A stretch of 64,000 bases of DNA from Farysia itapuensis. Taxonomy: Eukaryota > Basidiomycota > Ustilaginomycetes > Ustilaginales > Ustilaginaceae. The stretch's first letter is position 1. Each line of letters opens with the position of its first letter. Shown one piece after another: positions 45,301 to 54,651 of this stretch. Below the pieces are notes generated by a model that searched no databases, was not told the DNA's origin, and saw only the letters and a list, made by a program, of their open reading frames with translations. The DNA is taken from assembly GCA_023212645.1 (NCBI GenBank), contig JALBYC010000005.1, forward strand, positions 124,001 through 188,000, in the 5' to 3' direction. Made by a program: the position numbers and the translations under genes.

Positions 45301-46203
45301 GAGGTAATGAACAGCATTCGTGACGCTAATCAGATCATTGTGATGCAGAGATCGTATGACGACAGCCTTGTTCGAGTAGCTTGGCCCTCGCTTTTCAAAG
45401 GAAGGTCTTTCGATAGCCGTGACATGGTTGGCCTTGGCTACGATCAAATAACGAATGAGTCGTTCGTTGCCGTTGATGATGAAGAAGCCTCCAAACTCGT
45501 TGGCTTCTTCATGGCGATCGACGAGCTCTTTCGACGACAACCCGCGCAAGTTGCAACGATTCGACTTCACAAGGACAGGTGCAAGTCCAAGGTTGACGAG
45601 CTCGCTCTGCTCTGGATCTCCGTTCACACTCCAGCTGAATCTTGCCGACAGCTTTCCGGTGTAAGTTGTCAGGCGTTCGCGGCATTCGGAAGGGAAAATG
45701 CGTCGCTCGCGGACGCCCTTGACCTTGTCGCCCACCATCGGTTTTGACAGCTGTACATTGTCGACACGAAGACTGAGTCGATTACCTAAACCACCGTTAG
45801 CATCTCCTTTGCCATCGAAGACGGTGCGCGAAGGCAGTCTCCGAACGCTCTTTTCCAGTAAACCTGTTCCCTCCATAACATAGCCGGGTGCTTGGGCATT
45901 TCTGGAAGGCTCAGCCGAAGGATCTTCTGACCAAAGCGCGTTGAAGCTCTCTACTATAGGAGCTACAAGCTCACTGAGCTCAGGCTGAACAAATCCGTCC
46001 GCTGTAGGATTTGTGTACCTGTCTTGTCGCTCGAGGGGAAAGAACGTGTGACGTTGCTTCCACACGGCCCCCTCTTCTGGCTGCAGCTGTCGAGCTGCTT
46101 TCATGTTCTTGGACAGAGATGCAGTAGTGTCCGGCGGCGTGGAAGGTCCATCGAGCGACGACCTTGAGCTGGAAGAGCTCGCTGACGACATTGAGTCTGC
46201 CAT
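42385..46203 (-). CDS. RPA135: RNA polymerase I second-largest subunit (Rpa135/Rpa2)
   Basis: A 1272-residue beta-like subunit of the polymerase that makes pre-rRNA. It has the multi-subunit polymerase order: protrusion and lobe, fork, hybrid-binding with the metal-site region (GYDMEDAMILNKSAHERGFG), RHGQKGVCSQKWP and the C-terminal clamp with a zinc finger (CRTCGSLL near 1150, CRVC near 1198). Pol I identity is shown by elements such as FIINGNERLIRYLIVAKANH, the ERPSFEKRG segment, HYLNNGALTLRFSWRKQEYMVPVVMVLKALV, and the late ...GIKMSFQV end, all closer to Rpa135 than to Rpb2 or Rpc2 as I know them. Length fits the family (yeast 1203). A CACGTG lies 86 bp upstream of the ATG. Confidence 0.94.
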   Translation of the reverse strand: MADSMSSASSSSSRSSLDGPSTPPDTTASLSKNMKAARQLQPEEGAVWKQRHTFFPLERQDRYTNPTADGFVQPELSELVAPIVESFNALWSEDPSAEPSRNAQAPGYVMEGTGLLEKSVRRLPSRTVFDGKGDANGGLGNRLSLRVDNVQLSKPMVGDKVKGVRERRIFPSECRERLTTYTGKLSARFSWSVNGDPEQSELVNLGLAPVLVKSNRCNLRGLSSKELVDRHEEANEFGGFFIINGNERLIRYLIVAKANHVTAIERPSFEKRGPSYSNKAVVIRSLHHNDLISVTNAVHYLNNGALTLRFSWRKQEYMVPVVMVLKALVDATDKEIFASIVQGDIENTWITDRVELLLRNFKQYSLWSGHQCLEYLGSKFRVVLGCPEDWNDAQIGNELINRIFLIHLDSPREKFKLMIFMIRKLYSLVAGESCVDNPDSPQHQEILMPGFLIGQIIKERLDEAVGGLRQQIARDVRYGTKGVDFYDSRYIKKALSKVQVDIGVKLASFLATGNLSSPSGLDLQQTSGFTILAEKLNFYRYIAHFRSVHRGAFFAELKTTAVRKLLPEAWGFLCPVHTPDGSPCGLLNHFSHSCRITTRGLDVSHIHSLLSALGMTEAFAPKVHARQHVVVQLDGSIIGYLTPALAKHVATALRIWKTEGVNDVPLDLEIGFVPTSKSGQYPGLYLFSNRARMMRPVRLLHNNKIDMVGPFEQVYLDIACTPDEIETGVTTHVEIAPTNVLSVLANLTPFSDYNQSPRNVYQCQMGKQSMATPSTAINKRTDNKMYRIQSPQTPVVRPELHNKYGFDDYPQGTNAIVAVISYTGYDMEDAMILNKSAHERGFGYGTVYKSEVIDLRDIKGRSSGPPTIHFGFGPTHHATEAQRKILDQDGLPYVGQKVLAGEPICAYWDETDGRTQFKKFKGDEYAYIDTVRLLGSDSGDSECQKVQIMLRITRSPVIGDKFSSRHGQKGVCSQKWPAIDMPFSESGMQPDVIINPHAFPSRMTIGMLIESIAGKAGAMHGIAQDATPFTYSEDDTPIEFFGEQLKAAGYNHVGNEPMYSGITGQELRADIYLGLVYYQRLRHMVNDKFQVRTTGPVHALTRQPIKGRKRAGGIRFGEMERDALLAHGTSYMLQDRLMNCSDYSTSYVCRTCGSLLSVGFDNEAGERSATGGGISTIDASNQASNPILGPHGEFCRVCRIEDDIRREQGLEPLRGKRQPIGGAESHLTLSKDSVLRSTVGGDLDVVAVPYVLKYLVAELAAMGIKMSFQVSP

Positions 46204-46288
46204 GTTCGTGGAGCTGGTAAGAAGATTGTCGCTCAGTCACATCAAATTTTGGCATTCAATCTCAAATTTTTCTTCTCAGGGTGCATAT

Positions 46289-46294
46289 CACGTG
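46289..46294. promoter_or_regulatory. CACGTG palindrome in the RPA135 promoter
   Basis: CACGTG 86 bp upstream of the RPA135 ATG, reading TCACGTGAT. Sites of this type are bound by bHLH factors such as Cbf1 in fungi. A similar site sits 82 bp upstream of UTP18. Confidence 0.4.
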
Positions 46295-46408
46295 ATCCAT
46301 TTTCTAGGATCGTATGGTTGCTCGACACTGAGATCCATCACCCTTCGACCGAGTTGTAATTGATGCACGCGACTGCATAGCGAATGGAGTATTGCATGTT
46401 GCTGTGTG

Positions 46409-48649
46409 TCAAACCTCCCATGCTTTAGGTTGTCCGTCGTCTCGGGGAACGAAACGGCGGTCGATCTCGCTGGGATTGTAACCAGGTTCTTGACCATTGG
46501 TTGTGGCTGTTTGCCGCATGCTGTCAACCTCTGCTGCGAGATCAATATTGGCTTGGCCACGCATCCAGGACTCTCTCTGATTCTTGAGAGCAACTAGGTC
46601 GCCTTGCTCCGCTGCTGTACCTGCACTGGCGCTATGTTGACCGGGGCGCGGTTCGGCGCCCGAGAGGCCGGCAGCCTTACGAAGACGGGCTGCCTCCCTG
46701 CGTCTCTGGTCGGCATCTTCAGCCATCTTACGGTGCTTTTCCACCTCATCCAGGATGGCTCGAGCACCTTTCTTGTGGGCAAGATCATGCGCAATCTCAA
46801 TACCCAATGCTCGGGCGTCTTCTAGCGTTTTGCAGTGCCTTGAGCCAGAGCTTCGGCACTCACGGGTACCGTCGAGGGAGACCACAATTGCGTGCAGTAG
46901 AAGCACCTGTCCTTCTGCAGTTGGAATAGACCGGTCGACAATGCTGATTGAAGTAGAGGCGATCTTTTCGGCAAGAGACTCAGCTGTTTGTATGGAACTG
47001 GCTCGCTTGTGTCGAGCTTGAGCAGCTTCGACTTCTTGTCTGTCTGTAGACAGTGACTCGAGACTGGGACGCACTGGTTCATGTACGGGACTTTTGCTTG
47101 CGTCTGTGCCGTTTTTGGCAACACCCAATTGGCTTGCCGGGATTGTATGGCCGTCTTTGATCAAGGCATTGCCGCCATTTGGCAATTCAGCTCGAGCGTT
47201 CGAGTCGCCATTGGTAATGAAATCATCCACAAGATTTAAAGCCTCGCTTCTCCTTCCTTCTATTTGATCGTGGTCTATAAATCTCGACTCGACACCAACA
47301 GGGATTGAGCATCCTCCTTCCAATTCCCTGAGTAGCGCACGTTCGGCTTCTGCTCGGAAAGTAGAACGCCAGTCACCAATGGACTGTATCATTGACTTTA
47401 TTCTTGCGTCTCTGTTCTCGGAGGGGGTAGCACCTTTTGGTGGTGTTCGCACCTCGATGGCGAGTGACCCCTGACCAACAGAGTACAAGAGTACAGGCGA
47501 CGACAAGAAAGCTGTAATTCTTGCGTGCATGTTCAGACGAATAAGCCCCGCAGCGGCCAGAATGAGAGCGGTATAGGGACCACTTGGAGCATCGAGCTTT
47601 GCCAGGCGCGTGTTGATGTTTCCACGAACATCGCTAAACACCAGATGCGGATATCTGCGCCTGAGTTGAGCAACTCGACGCACGGAGGACGTTCCGATAA
47701 CAGAGCCGACAGGCAGCTCGTCGAGCACCTTATACGGCAGACCCTCTTTGACCACAAATGCATCGCGCGGATCCTCGCGTTCTAATACGGCAGCTAGCTC
47801 CAGCCCTTTCGGTAAGGCAGTGGGAATGTCCTTGAGACAGTGAACGATGGCATCCACGCCGCCTTGCTCGAGAGCTACCTCGAGTTCTTTTGTCCATATA
47901 GCTTTGCCTTCGCCACCGATCACGTAGAGCGGAGAGCGAAGGTTCTGATCGCCGGCAGTCGACATTGATGTGATAGGGAAGACGTGTGGGTGAAGAGGTG
48001 TGCCGGGATGCACTTGGAGGGTTTCTAGGAATGTCTGGAGACGCTTCAGGTCATCCTGAGAGTGTTCGTTCCCGATCTTTTGCAGAGATTTGACCGCTTG
48101 ACCACTTTGTCCCACCACTTTGGTCAGTTCGAGCGCCTTTTCCGCAAAAAGCGGTGATGAAAGTCCGTAGCGAGCTTCCAGCAACGCGCTGACATGTGAA
48201 CTTTGCACCAGGGCTAATTGACTGTTACGACTAGCTAGTACGAGCGTACAGCTTGGGTCCAGACCCATTTGGCTGTCCCTGTCGGTTGGCAAGGGATTAA
48301 TGTTTGCTTCTTTGCGCGCCTGGTCAAGTTTTTGTGCGCGGTCGAATTCGTTTGCGGATTGCGAAACGGCCAACTCGAGCAAAGAAGGCGTTCGAGACGA
48401 AGAAGATAACATCGTTGATGATCCCGACCGCGAAAGCGGCGGTGTTTGTGCCAGATCATCAGGTGAGCGATAGAAAATGCATCTCGAGTCAGTGGGTGGG
48501 AAAAGCGACGAGGCTGGTGCTTCGGCTACCGGTGGATGACCGGGCGGCAGGGGTTGTGACTTTGCATGTGGTACCGGGCACGAGGACAAATCACTCCATG
48601 AAGGCTGCTTCTGCGCTCGTGCGTCACTAACTTCCTGTTCCGACGCCAT
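46409..48649 (-). CDS. HEM3: Hydroxymethylbilane synthase (porphobilinogen deaminase), enlarged form
   Basis: Third enzyme of heme synthesis after ALA synthase; links four porphobilinogens into hydroxymethylbilane. The 746-residue protein is about twice the usual 320-360. The enzyme core starts near residue 136 (LVLASRNSQLAL) and has HCLKDIPT with catalytic Asp274, GTSSVRRVAQL, RGNINTRLAKLD, and Cys447 in EGGCSIPVGV, which should carry the dipyrromethane cofactor. Extra parts are a Ser-rich N-terminal extension of about 135 residues, an insertion of roughly 50 residues before MSTAGDQ, an insertion after Cys447, and a basic coiled-coil-like tail (EDADQRRREAARLRKAAG) of about 100 residues. All frames are continuous, so these are likely real. 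Start is the first ATG (48647-48649). Confidence 0.94.
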   Translation of the reverse strand: MASEQEVSDARAQKQPSWSDLSSCPVPHAKSQPLPPGHPPVAEAPASSLFPPTDSRCIFYRSPDDLAQTPPLSRSGSSTMLSSSSRTPSLLELAVSQSANEFDRAQKLDQARKEANINPLPTDRDSQMGLDPSCTLVLASRNSQLALVQSSHVSALLEARYGLSSPLFAEKALELTKVVGQSGQAVKSLQKIGNEHSQDDLKRLQTFLETLQVHPGTPLHPHVFPITSMSTAGDQNLRSPLYVIGGEGKAIWTKELEVALEQGGVDAIVHCLKDIPTALPKGLELAAVLEREDPRDAFVVKEGLPYKVLDELPVGSVIGTSSVRRVAQLRRRYPHLVFSDVRGNINTRLAKLDAPSGPYTALILAAAGLIRLNMHARITAFLSSPVLLYSVGQGSLAIEVRTPPKGATPSENRDARIKSMIQSIGDWRSTFRAEAERALLRELEGGCSIPVGVESRFIDHDQIEGRRSEALNLVDDFITNGDSNARAELPNGGNALIKDGHTIPASQLGVAKNGTDASKSPVHEPVRPSLESLSTDRQEVEAAQARHKRASSIQTAESLAEKIASTSISIVDRSIPTAEGQVLLLHAIVVSLDGTRECRSSGSRHCKTLEDARALGIEIAHDLAHKKGARAILDEVEKHRKMAEDADQRRREAARLRKAAGLSGAEPRPGQHSASAGTAAEQGDLVALKNQRESWMRGQANIDLAAEVDSMRQTATTNGQEPGYNPSEIDRRFVPRDDGQPKAWEV

Positions 48650-48813
48650 TATTGAAGCGACGAGCAGAAGGACGAGGTAGTGTGACACCGGCTAAACGGC
48701 ATCGTACAAAAAGCCTTCGTCGGATTTCTAATCAGCGTCTTGCAGGCTCGAAGAATCGGGAGATCCTAGTGTGACGGTAATTGTGTGAGGAACTGAGGCC
48801 CTGATTCCTGCAC

Positions 48814-48819
48814 CACGTG
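48814..48819. promoter_or_regulatory. CACGTG palindrome in the HEM3/UTP18 bidirectional promoter
   Basis: CACGTG in the 251-bp space shared by HEM3 and UTP18, 82 bp upstream of UTP18 and 165 bp upstream of HEM3, reading CACGTGAC. Position relative to UTP18 matches that seen at RPA135. Confidence 0.4.
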
Positions 48820-48900
48820 ACGCAGAATTTTGAGATTTTTTGGCCTCTTGCACTTCTTCTTCGAGATTTGTGGAGCCGTACCTTCCTTGCAAAGCACAGC

Positions 48901-50967
48901 ATGGGCAAGTCGAAGAAGAGAACACTTGCGCAAACAAGCGGGAGCGACGATCGGCTCGAGGAAGTCTCGGCGACAAACCCGCTAGGGGAAGCTTCCAACC
49001 TGGTTCCTGGCAGCAAGAAGAAGCGGCCACCTCCCCCACCAACCGAATCTGAGCTTGACCTCGAGAAACTCATATTTGGTGGCTCTTCAAGTTTGCTTTC
49101 AAGGCCGAACAAGGCTTCTCAAAGTGCAACAGGGTACATAGAAGATGAAGAGGAAGATTCTGACCTGGAGGTGGCACCAAACGGCGTCGCAGATGACCAG
49201 CTATTCATGTTGGATACAGCCGGTCAAGATGACAGAGAAGATCAGCTCGAAGACTCTGTCTTGAATCCGATGGATGTTACGAGCAATGATGAAGATGCTG
49301 AACTCCATCTCAATACCATCCACGGTGAACCGGTGAAGAAGACTTCATTGCGGAAAAAATGCGTCTGGAATGACCCCGACGATGCGACGCTCAGTATTGC
49401 TTTACAAGGCAAGGATGTCATGGCAGCAGACGGTTCAAAAATTGGTGCTGCTAGATTGCGTAGACTGCGCGAAGAAGTTGGAGAGTCGCATATCAATGGC
49501 CTCGAGTACGAACTTCGTCTGCGGAGCCAGTACGAGAAGCTGCATCCCCGACCCGTCTGGGCTTCTTTGCGACTGCTATCTCGTACTGCTGACAGTGACC
49601 TGCCAGAGGACGAAGTCATGGAGAACAGTGCTACGATCTTCAACGAAGGAAAAGATGCGAGCAAGTCAATCAATGACCTGCTTCGTAGCGATACAGGTCT
49701 CGTCGATGGATATGGATCTTCGCTCAACGGCGTCGATGGTGGCAAGTCTCTGAAAGCACGAGGAAAGCTAAAGGCTGGGGACATCGACCTCGACAGGCTT
49801 AGAAACGCAAACGATGCTCAAACATCTCAAGCCGTAGTTGCAGGAGATGACCTTGCGGGTATCGAAATGATTCAGTTCCATCCCAACCCACGCGCAAGCG
49901 TACTCATGACCGCTTCCAAGGACCGACGAGTACGCCTTTTCCAAATTGACGGCAAAGCGAACGCATTGCTTCAGACGATCCATGTACCCGATTTACCTAT
50001 CCAGCACGCATCTTTTCATCCTTCTGGATCTTCAGCCTTGATTTCAGGCTCTCGGCCCTTCCTCTACGCTTATGATCTGCAAGCTGGACGAGTCATTCGA
50101 TCGGCGCCATGGCGTGGGTCAGGATCCACCCAAACGCAGTCATCCGCTGATGATGGAACTGAACGCAATCTTTCGGACGCCAAATTCCAGCCAGGAACCG
50201 CAGAGGGCAATCGCTTGCTCGCCATTGGTGGAAGGCGAGGTATTGTTCATCTTCTCGACTGGGGTCGGTCCGGGGCTGCCGGAGGCACCCGCATCGGGGG
50301 CATTCGAATGAATGCGCCTCTCGCGGGCTTTACTTGGGATGCCAGATCAGTTCTTGGCGATCGAGATACTGGCATTGGCGTCACCGGGACTGGTAAAGAC
50401 GTCGAACTGCTGACCATGTCTACAGAGGGGAGTGTCCATCTGTGGGACATTCGCAACACCGGCTCAGAGGTGGGCTGCGTCTCTATATGGAACGATCCCG
50501 GCTCGTATGGTGCTAAAGGGCTCGAGATTTCTCCAAGCGGTAGAATGTGGACTGTTGGAAGCGAAAGTGGCATCGTCAACATTTACAAACGCCCTTCTGA
50601 ATCCTACAGTGTTGACAACGTGGCAAGAACACCCTTACTCGGCGCAAACCAAGTCACGGGTCCGGTGCTAGGCTCGGTCCCTGGTGGCAGTGTGGCACCC
50701 GTTAAGACGATAGAAAATCTAGTGACGCCTACGACCACCATGCGCTGGAATCATGACGGACAGATCCTGGCCATTGCCTCCAAGGCGAAGAAAGATGCAC
50801 TCAAGCTCGTGCACATGCCGTCCATGAGGGTCTTTGGCAATTGGCCCACTTCCGGAACGCCCCTTGGCGCAGTGACGGCTGTCGACTTCTCACCTTCCTC
50901 TCATTACCTTGCCATCGGCAACACCCGTGGCAAAGTGTTGCTTTACTCGCTGCGACACTATCTGTAG
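48901..50967 (+). CDS. UTP18: U3 snoRNA-associated SSU processome protein Utp18
   Basis: A 688-residue nucleolar WD40 protein of the small-subunit processome (UTP-B group), needed for 18S rRNA maturation. The N-terminus from ATG 48901 is Lys-rich (MGKSKKRTL) then acidic (EDEEEDSDLE). A conserved segment KCVWNDPDDATLSIAL and the RRLREEVGE...NGLEYELRLRSQYEKLHPRPVWA block are typical of Utp18. WD repeats follow from about 310 (IQFHPNPRASVLMTASKDRRVRLFQIDG) to the end (VTAVDFSPSSHYLAIGNTRGKVLLYSL). The upstream in-frame part from 48817 lacks a better ATG. It diverges from HEM3 and converges with the permease gene (34 bp between stops). Confidence 0.94.
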   Translation: MGKSKKRTLAQTSGSDDRLEEVSATNPLGEASNLVPGSKKKRPPPPPTESELDLEKLIFGGSSSLLSRPNKASQSATGYIEDEEEDSDLEVAPNGVADDQLFMLDTAGQDDREDQLEDSVLNPMDVTSNDEDAELHLNTIHGEPVKKTSLRKKCVWNDPDDATLSIALQGKDVMAADGSKIGAARLRRLREEVGESHINGLEYELRLRSQYEKLHPRPVWASLRLLSRTADSDLPEDEVMENSATIFNEGKDASKSINDLLRSDTGLVDGYGSSLNGVDGGKSLKARGKLKAGDIDLDRLRNANDAQTSQAVVAGDDLAGIEMIQFHPNPRASVLMTASKDRRVRLFQIDGKANALLQTIHVPDLPIQHASFHPSGSSALISGSRPFLYAYDLQAGRVIRSAPWRGSGSTQTQSSADDGTERNLSDAKFQPGTAEGNRLLAIGGRRGIVHLLDWGRSGAAGGTRIGGIRMNAPLAGFTWDARSVLGDRDTGIGVTGTGKDVELLTMSTEGSVHLWDIRNTGSEVGCVSIWNDPGSYGAKGLEISPSGRMWTVGSESGIVNIYKRPSESYSVDNVARTPLLGANQVTGPVLGSVPGGSVAPVKTIENLVTPTTTMRWNHDGQILAIASKAKKDALKLVHMPSMRVFGNWPTSGTPLGAVTAVDFSPSSHYLAIGNTRGKVLLYSLRHYL

Positions 50968-51001
50968 CCTTGGAATAACGCACTGACAATTATATTGACC
51001 T

Positions 51002-53281
51002 CTATGCACCAACATGAAAGTATTTGACTTCGGCAATGATAATGGCGATACCAATGACTGTGCTTGGCACAATGACCACCATGCACCACACTAGAAATTG
51101 ACGAGCTCTCACTGTGATGCCGCCTTGTTTCAATCCGCTGAGCCACAAAAGACCGGCCAAGCTCGCGGCGAATGTTCCGCCCAGCGCGCCAACATTGGAT
51201 CCGAACGCGATCGAGTACTGAGCAACCTTGGTAATGAGCTCCTGATCTGTCGTAGACAGCTTGGCGATTTGCTCGGCGAAGTAGGGCGAACGAACTGCCT
51301 TTGTGAGTAGGATCGTGGCGCCGATATTGGTACCTCCGATGTTGCACAACACAACACCGAGAAAAGAGATGAAGAAGGCGGTGGGGACGAAGCCTGACGA
51401 GCACACTTTGCCCAAGCCCCTCGCCATAATATTGATGAAACCAACGTGGGCAAGTGCTTGCACCAGAATGAACATGGAGAATGCAAATGGCAATAGTGGG
51501 AATGGCAACCTGGACAGCACAATCGATACGGTGGGGAACATTTCCGCCAGCTTGGCTCGCAATCGTATCGACCTTCGGATCAAGTTCTTGCTCCGGAAGG
51601 CCGTTGGCGCCGTCGGGGCAGAATCGCCGCTGGGCCGTGGCATTGGCTGGGTCTCGCTCGTCGAGGTCTTCTCGACCGAATGAGTAGGCTCGAGATCCCC
51701 TCGCTTAGCATTCAAGGTACTCATTTCGATCGCTTCGACCTGCTGTACCCCAGCCTGGCTTGGTGAATCTGTACGATTGTTCTGTTGCGTTTGCGTGCTG
51801 CTTGTGTCCTCCACCTCATCTTTTGGCTTGGTCTTGTCGAGCTTGAGACTACGCCATTGCAGATAGTCGGCCACGGCATCGCGAATAAGGCAGAGAACGG
51901 CTCCTGGTACGGCAATTTCAAATACCTTTACTCCGCCGATCACGGATGTACCAACGAGTGTTGCAAGGGTGGCAGCCATGACTATGCTTCCAAAGATAGC
52001 TCCTTTCTTGTCGACCAAAGCTGCGCGGGGATCGACATCAGGTCGGATGATTGTTTCTGGTATGTAAATGATCGGTGTCTGCGTCTTCTCTTTCTCGTCT
52101 TCAGAAGTTTTGGGATTGTCTTCAGAGATGGATGAGTCGCCGATAATGTGGTCCTTTGCCGTACCGTTAACATCATCACTTCCATGACCGCCGCCGCGCT
52201 GACGTATTTCTCCGCCTGAATGACGTGCCTGACCGTGTCCTGTCGAGCCTAGGCCTGGGACGGACCCGGCCAATCTGCGCAAGACTGACCCTTGCCGTGC
52301 TCCGTTCTTTTGCTTGGTGGTTTTACCATCTTTGTTCCTGAAGTATAGTAAGATAGCAGCAAGCCCACCAACAGCGGACCCGAAGGCTGGGAGCACCATG
52401 TAGGCGGTGTACGTGATGAAGTCGACTCCAAATCCGGAGGCAATGACCAAGTTTGTGGGATTGGAACTGACCAGCACGGCGGAAGAGATGTTAGCTGCGA
52501 CAAACTCGGCCCAAATCCATGCGTCGGGAGGCGATATGCCGGCCACGCGTGTAAAGTAGACCAAGAAAGCTGTTCCCGAGAGGATTACCGGATCGTTGCC
52601 TACGAGTACGCCAGCTGACCAAAAGAAAAAGTAGAGCAGGAGAAACAAGGTTTTACCCTTTGCTTCGCGACCTTGTCGACCGGCTTTGATGCAGATCATG
52701 AAAGCTAGATAGCGTAGCAGACCTGTGGCATCGAGAGAGATGGCGATGTAGGCAAGAGATATGAACAAAGCCAGGACATCATAGGGCTCGATGCCGTCTT
52801 CTCCCACGATGCCTTGCTTGACTTGCTCGCCACCAATGGTGGTAGAGGCTAGAAGAATAAGAACGCCAATTACGGGTGCCGCGATGTGATCAACAATCAG
52901 ATACATGGGCTTCTCTTTGCCCACAGTCGTCGGTCCAGCATGTTGAGAATCGTCTTTGTTGGCATCAGGCGGGCCTGCGATAGTATTCCATGCCTTCTCG
53001 CCATACTTTCGCAATGTTTTGGCAAGCGCTTGGGGTATCCTGATCTTGAGAGGGCGGATTACGATAAGAGAGACACAAGCGAACACAATGACGGCGAATA
53101 TGCCAAAACCGTTCAAAGAAGTCCTCGTGCTGTCAACAGTCGTTGTGGCTTCCCTCTTGTTGACTCCGCTGGAGATGGAGGTCTGGTGCAGGCGAGAGAT
53201 TGCGAGTGGGTTCAACTGCCAGCTTGACGGCGCTGAACGCATCTCAGGGATCCTCAAGATTGTCGTGTTCATCATGTCCAT
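51002..53281 (-). CDS. ArsB/CitMHS-superfamily ion permease
   Basis: A 759-residue membrane protein with about 11-12 predicted transmembrane segments. The family's internal duplication is visible: SSNPTNLVIASGFG in the first half and NIGGTNIGATILLTKAV in the second, each a re-entrant substrate-binding loop. Relatives include arsenite effluxers, citrate-metal symporters and Na+/H+ antiporters; the substrate here cannot be told. Two large hydrophilic loops, about residues 320-400 and 475-560, carry Ser/Thr/Asp-rich, probably regulatory sequence. The N-terminal 60 residues are hydrophilic. ATG 53281 is the first of three nearby Met codons. It diverges from MRM2 across 249 bp. Confidence 0.85.
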   Translation of the reverse strand: MDMMNTTILRIPEMRSAPSSWQLNPLAISRLHQTSISSGVNKREATTTVDSTRTSLNGFGIFAVIVFACVSLIVIRPLKIRIPQALAKTLRKYGEKAWNTIAGPPDANKDDSQHAGPTTVGKEKPMYLIVDHIAAPVIGVLILLASTTIGGEQVKQGIVGEDGIEPYDVLALFISLAYIAISLDATGLLRYLAFMICIKAGRQGREAKGKTLFLLLYFFFWSAGVLVGNDPVILSGTAFLVYFTRVAGISPPDAWIWAEFVAANISSAVLVSSNPTNLVIASGFGVDFITYTAYMVLPAFGSAVGGLAAILLYFRNKDGKTTKQKNGARQGSVLRRLAGSVPGLGSTGHGQARHSGGEIRQRGGGHGSDDVNGTAKDHIIGDSSISEDNPKTSEDEKEKTQTPIIYIPETIIRPDVDPRAALVDKKGAIFGSIVMAATLATLVGTSVIGGVKVFEIAVPGAVLCLIRDAVADYLQWRSLKLDKTKPKDEVEDTSSTQTQQNNRTDSPSQAGVQQVEAIEMSTLNAKRGDLEPTHSVEKTSTSETQPMPRPSGDSAPTAPTAFRSKNLIRRSIRLRAKLAEMFPTVSIVLSRLPFPLLPFAFSMFILVQALAHVGFINIMARGLGKVCSSGFVPTAFFISFLGVVLCNIGGTNIGATILLTKAVRSPYFAEQIAKLSTTDQELITKVAQYSIAFGSNVGALGGTFAASLAGLLWLSGLKQGGITVRARQFLVWCMVVIVPSTVIGIAIIIAEVKYFHVGA

Positions 53282-53377
53282 ATCAAGCTCATCTCAATGA
53301 TCAGGGCGCCAGATTGAGGGGGAAGCAGGAAAACAAGAAGGCAGTGTAGGGGAAGGAAGCATGATTCTCTCGCATCC

Positions 53378-53383
53378 CACGTG
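53378..53383. promoter_or_regulatory. CACGTG palindrome between the permease gene and MRM2
   Basis: CACGTG 97 bp upstream of the permease ATG and 148 bp upstream of the MRM2 ATG, in their shared promoter. Fourth intergenic copy in the window. Confidence 0.3.
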
Positions 53384-53530
53384 TCATTTCGCTCAATTGA
53401 CCGGCGGTTTAATTTTCTGCACTTTTTTGACACCGCCTTTTATTTCGTTTGCATCATTTTGAGCGTCGAAGGTCAACCGGCCAAGTCAAGACATGTGCAG
53501 CAGTTGATCGGTGCCGCTAGCAGATCCCAG

Positions 53531-54494
53531 ATGTTGCCGCTAAAGCGCGTTCAGCTTGCATGCATGCTCGGCTCTGTCCGTCTGGCTTCGTCCAAACGTG
53601 GCGGATCTTCGAGTAGATACCTTCAAAGACAAAAGAACGATGCATTCGTTAAGCAGCGTCTGAACGTCGTCCAGGTTTCGCCGAAAAGCCTCGGAGGTAG
53701 CATAGAGGAAATGTCTGCAACTGCTGCTCCCTACGTCTCTAGATCAGCCTTCAAGCTACTACAGCTCGACGACAAATACAAGTTTCTCCGTTCTGGACGA
53801 ACGATAGTAGATCTCGGCGCAGCGCCGGGAGGATGGAGTCAAGCCATTGTCGAGCGCATCACAAAGAGCAAAAATGGCGCAAAGACACATGATGGTACTG
53901 CCACTCGTGTATTTGCTCTAGACATTCTTCCTATGCCTGCATTTGAAGGAGTTACTTGCCTGCAAGGCGATTTCCTCGACCCGGCCATCCAGGACAGGCT
54001 CCGCACAAAGATTGCGTCAGTCACACCTGTTACCGACACATTAGTCATCCATGATAGTAGTCTGGTCGACGAGAGAGGCTACGTTGATGTCGTGGTAAGC
54101 GACATGATGTCTAATACGAGCGGTAATAGCATCGCAGACACTGAGGCCTCGCTCTCACTGTGTCAAGCTGCATATGTAAGCACATTCTTTTCTCCACACG
54201 CTTGTCGGCCTCGCTAAAGCTGGTCAATTGCATTGACAGGAATTCGCAACACGTACTTTACGTATCAGCGAACGCGACACGGCAACGAGAGCGCTTCCAG
54301 ACGCCGCTGTCAACTCACTTTTGGTGATGAAGTACTTCATGTCACATGAAGCTGATCAGTTCCGCAAGCAGGTTCTAGAGCGCAGTTTTCACTTTGTCAA
54401 GTCAGAAAAGATGGAAGCAAGTCGAAAGGCCAGTCGGGAACAGTACTGGGTCTGCGTCGGTTATACAGGGAAGCGTAATGGAATATCACTGTGA
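53531..54494 (+). CDS. MRM2: Mitochondrial 21S rRNA 2'-O-ribose methyltransferase (RrmJ/FtsJ family)
   Basis: Two exons, 53531-54175 and 54240-54494, with a 64-nt GTAAGC...CAG intron, encode 299 residues. The start MLPLKRVQLACMLGSVRLASSKRGG is basic and lacks acid residues, as in a mitochondrial presequence. The FtsJ fold is clear: YVSRSAFKLLQLD, IVDLGAAPGGWSQ (SAM site), and DVVVSDMMSNTSG. The catalytic K-D-K-E set can be placed as Lys75, Asp191, Lys246 and Glu282; the last two lie in exon 2, which confirms the splice. The usual GG before the third residue is replaced (VNSLLVMKYF), a mild divergence. The enzyme methylates a conserved uridine in the large-subunit rRNA. Confidence 0.92.
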
Positions 54495-54651
54495 AATTAG
54501 CACGTGGATCGGTTTGACTTGAGTCCGACACCCAGACAAGCGCGGCACATGCAGGCGACCCTGAACTTTTTTGCGCCGCGCTGACAACCAACACCTTGCG
54601 TTCGACACGCGAGTCACGCGAGAAACAGCTCCCTTTCCTCTTCTGACAGAG

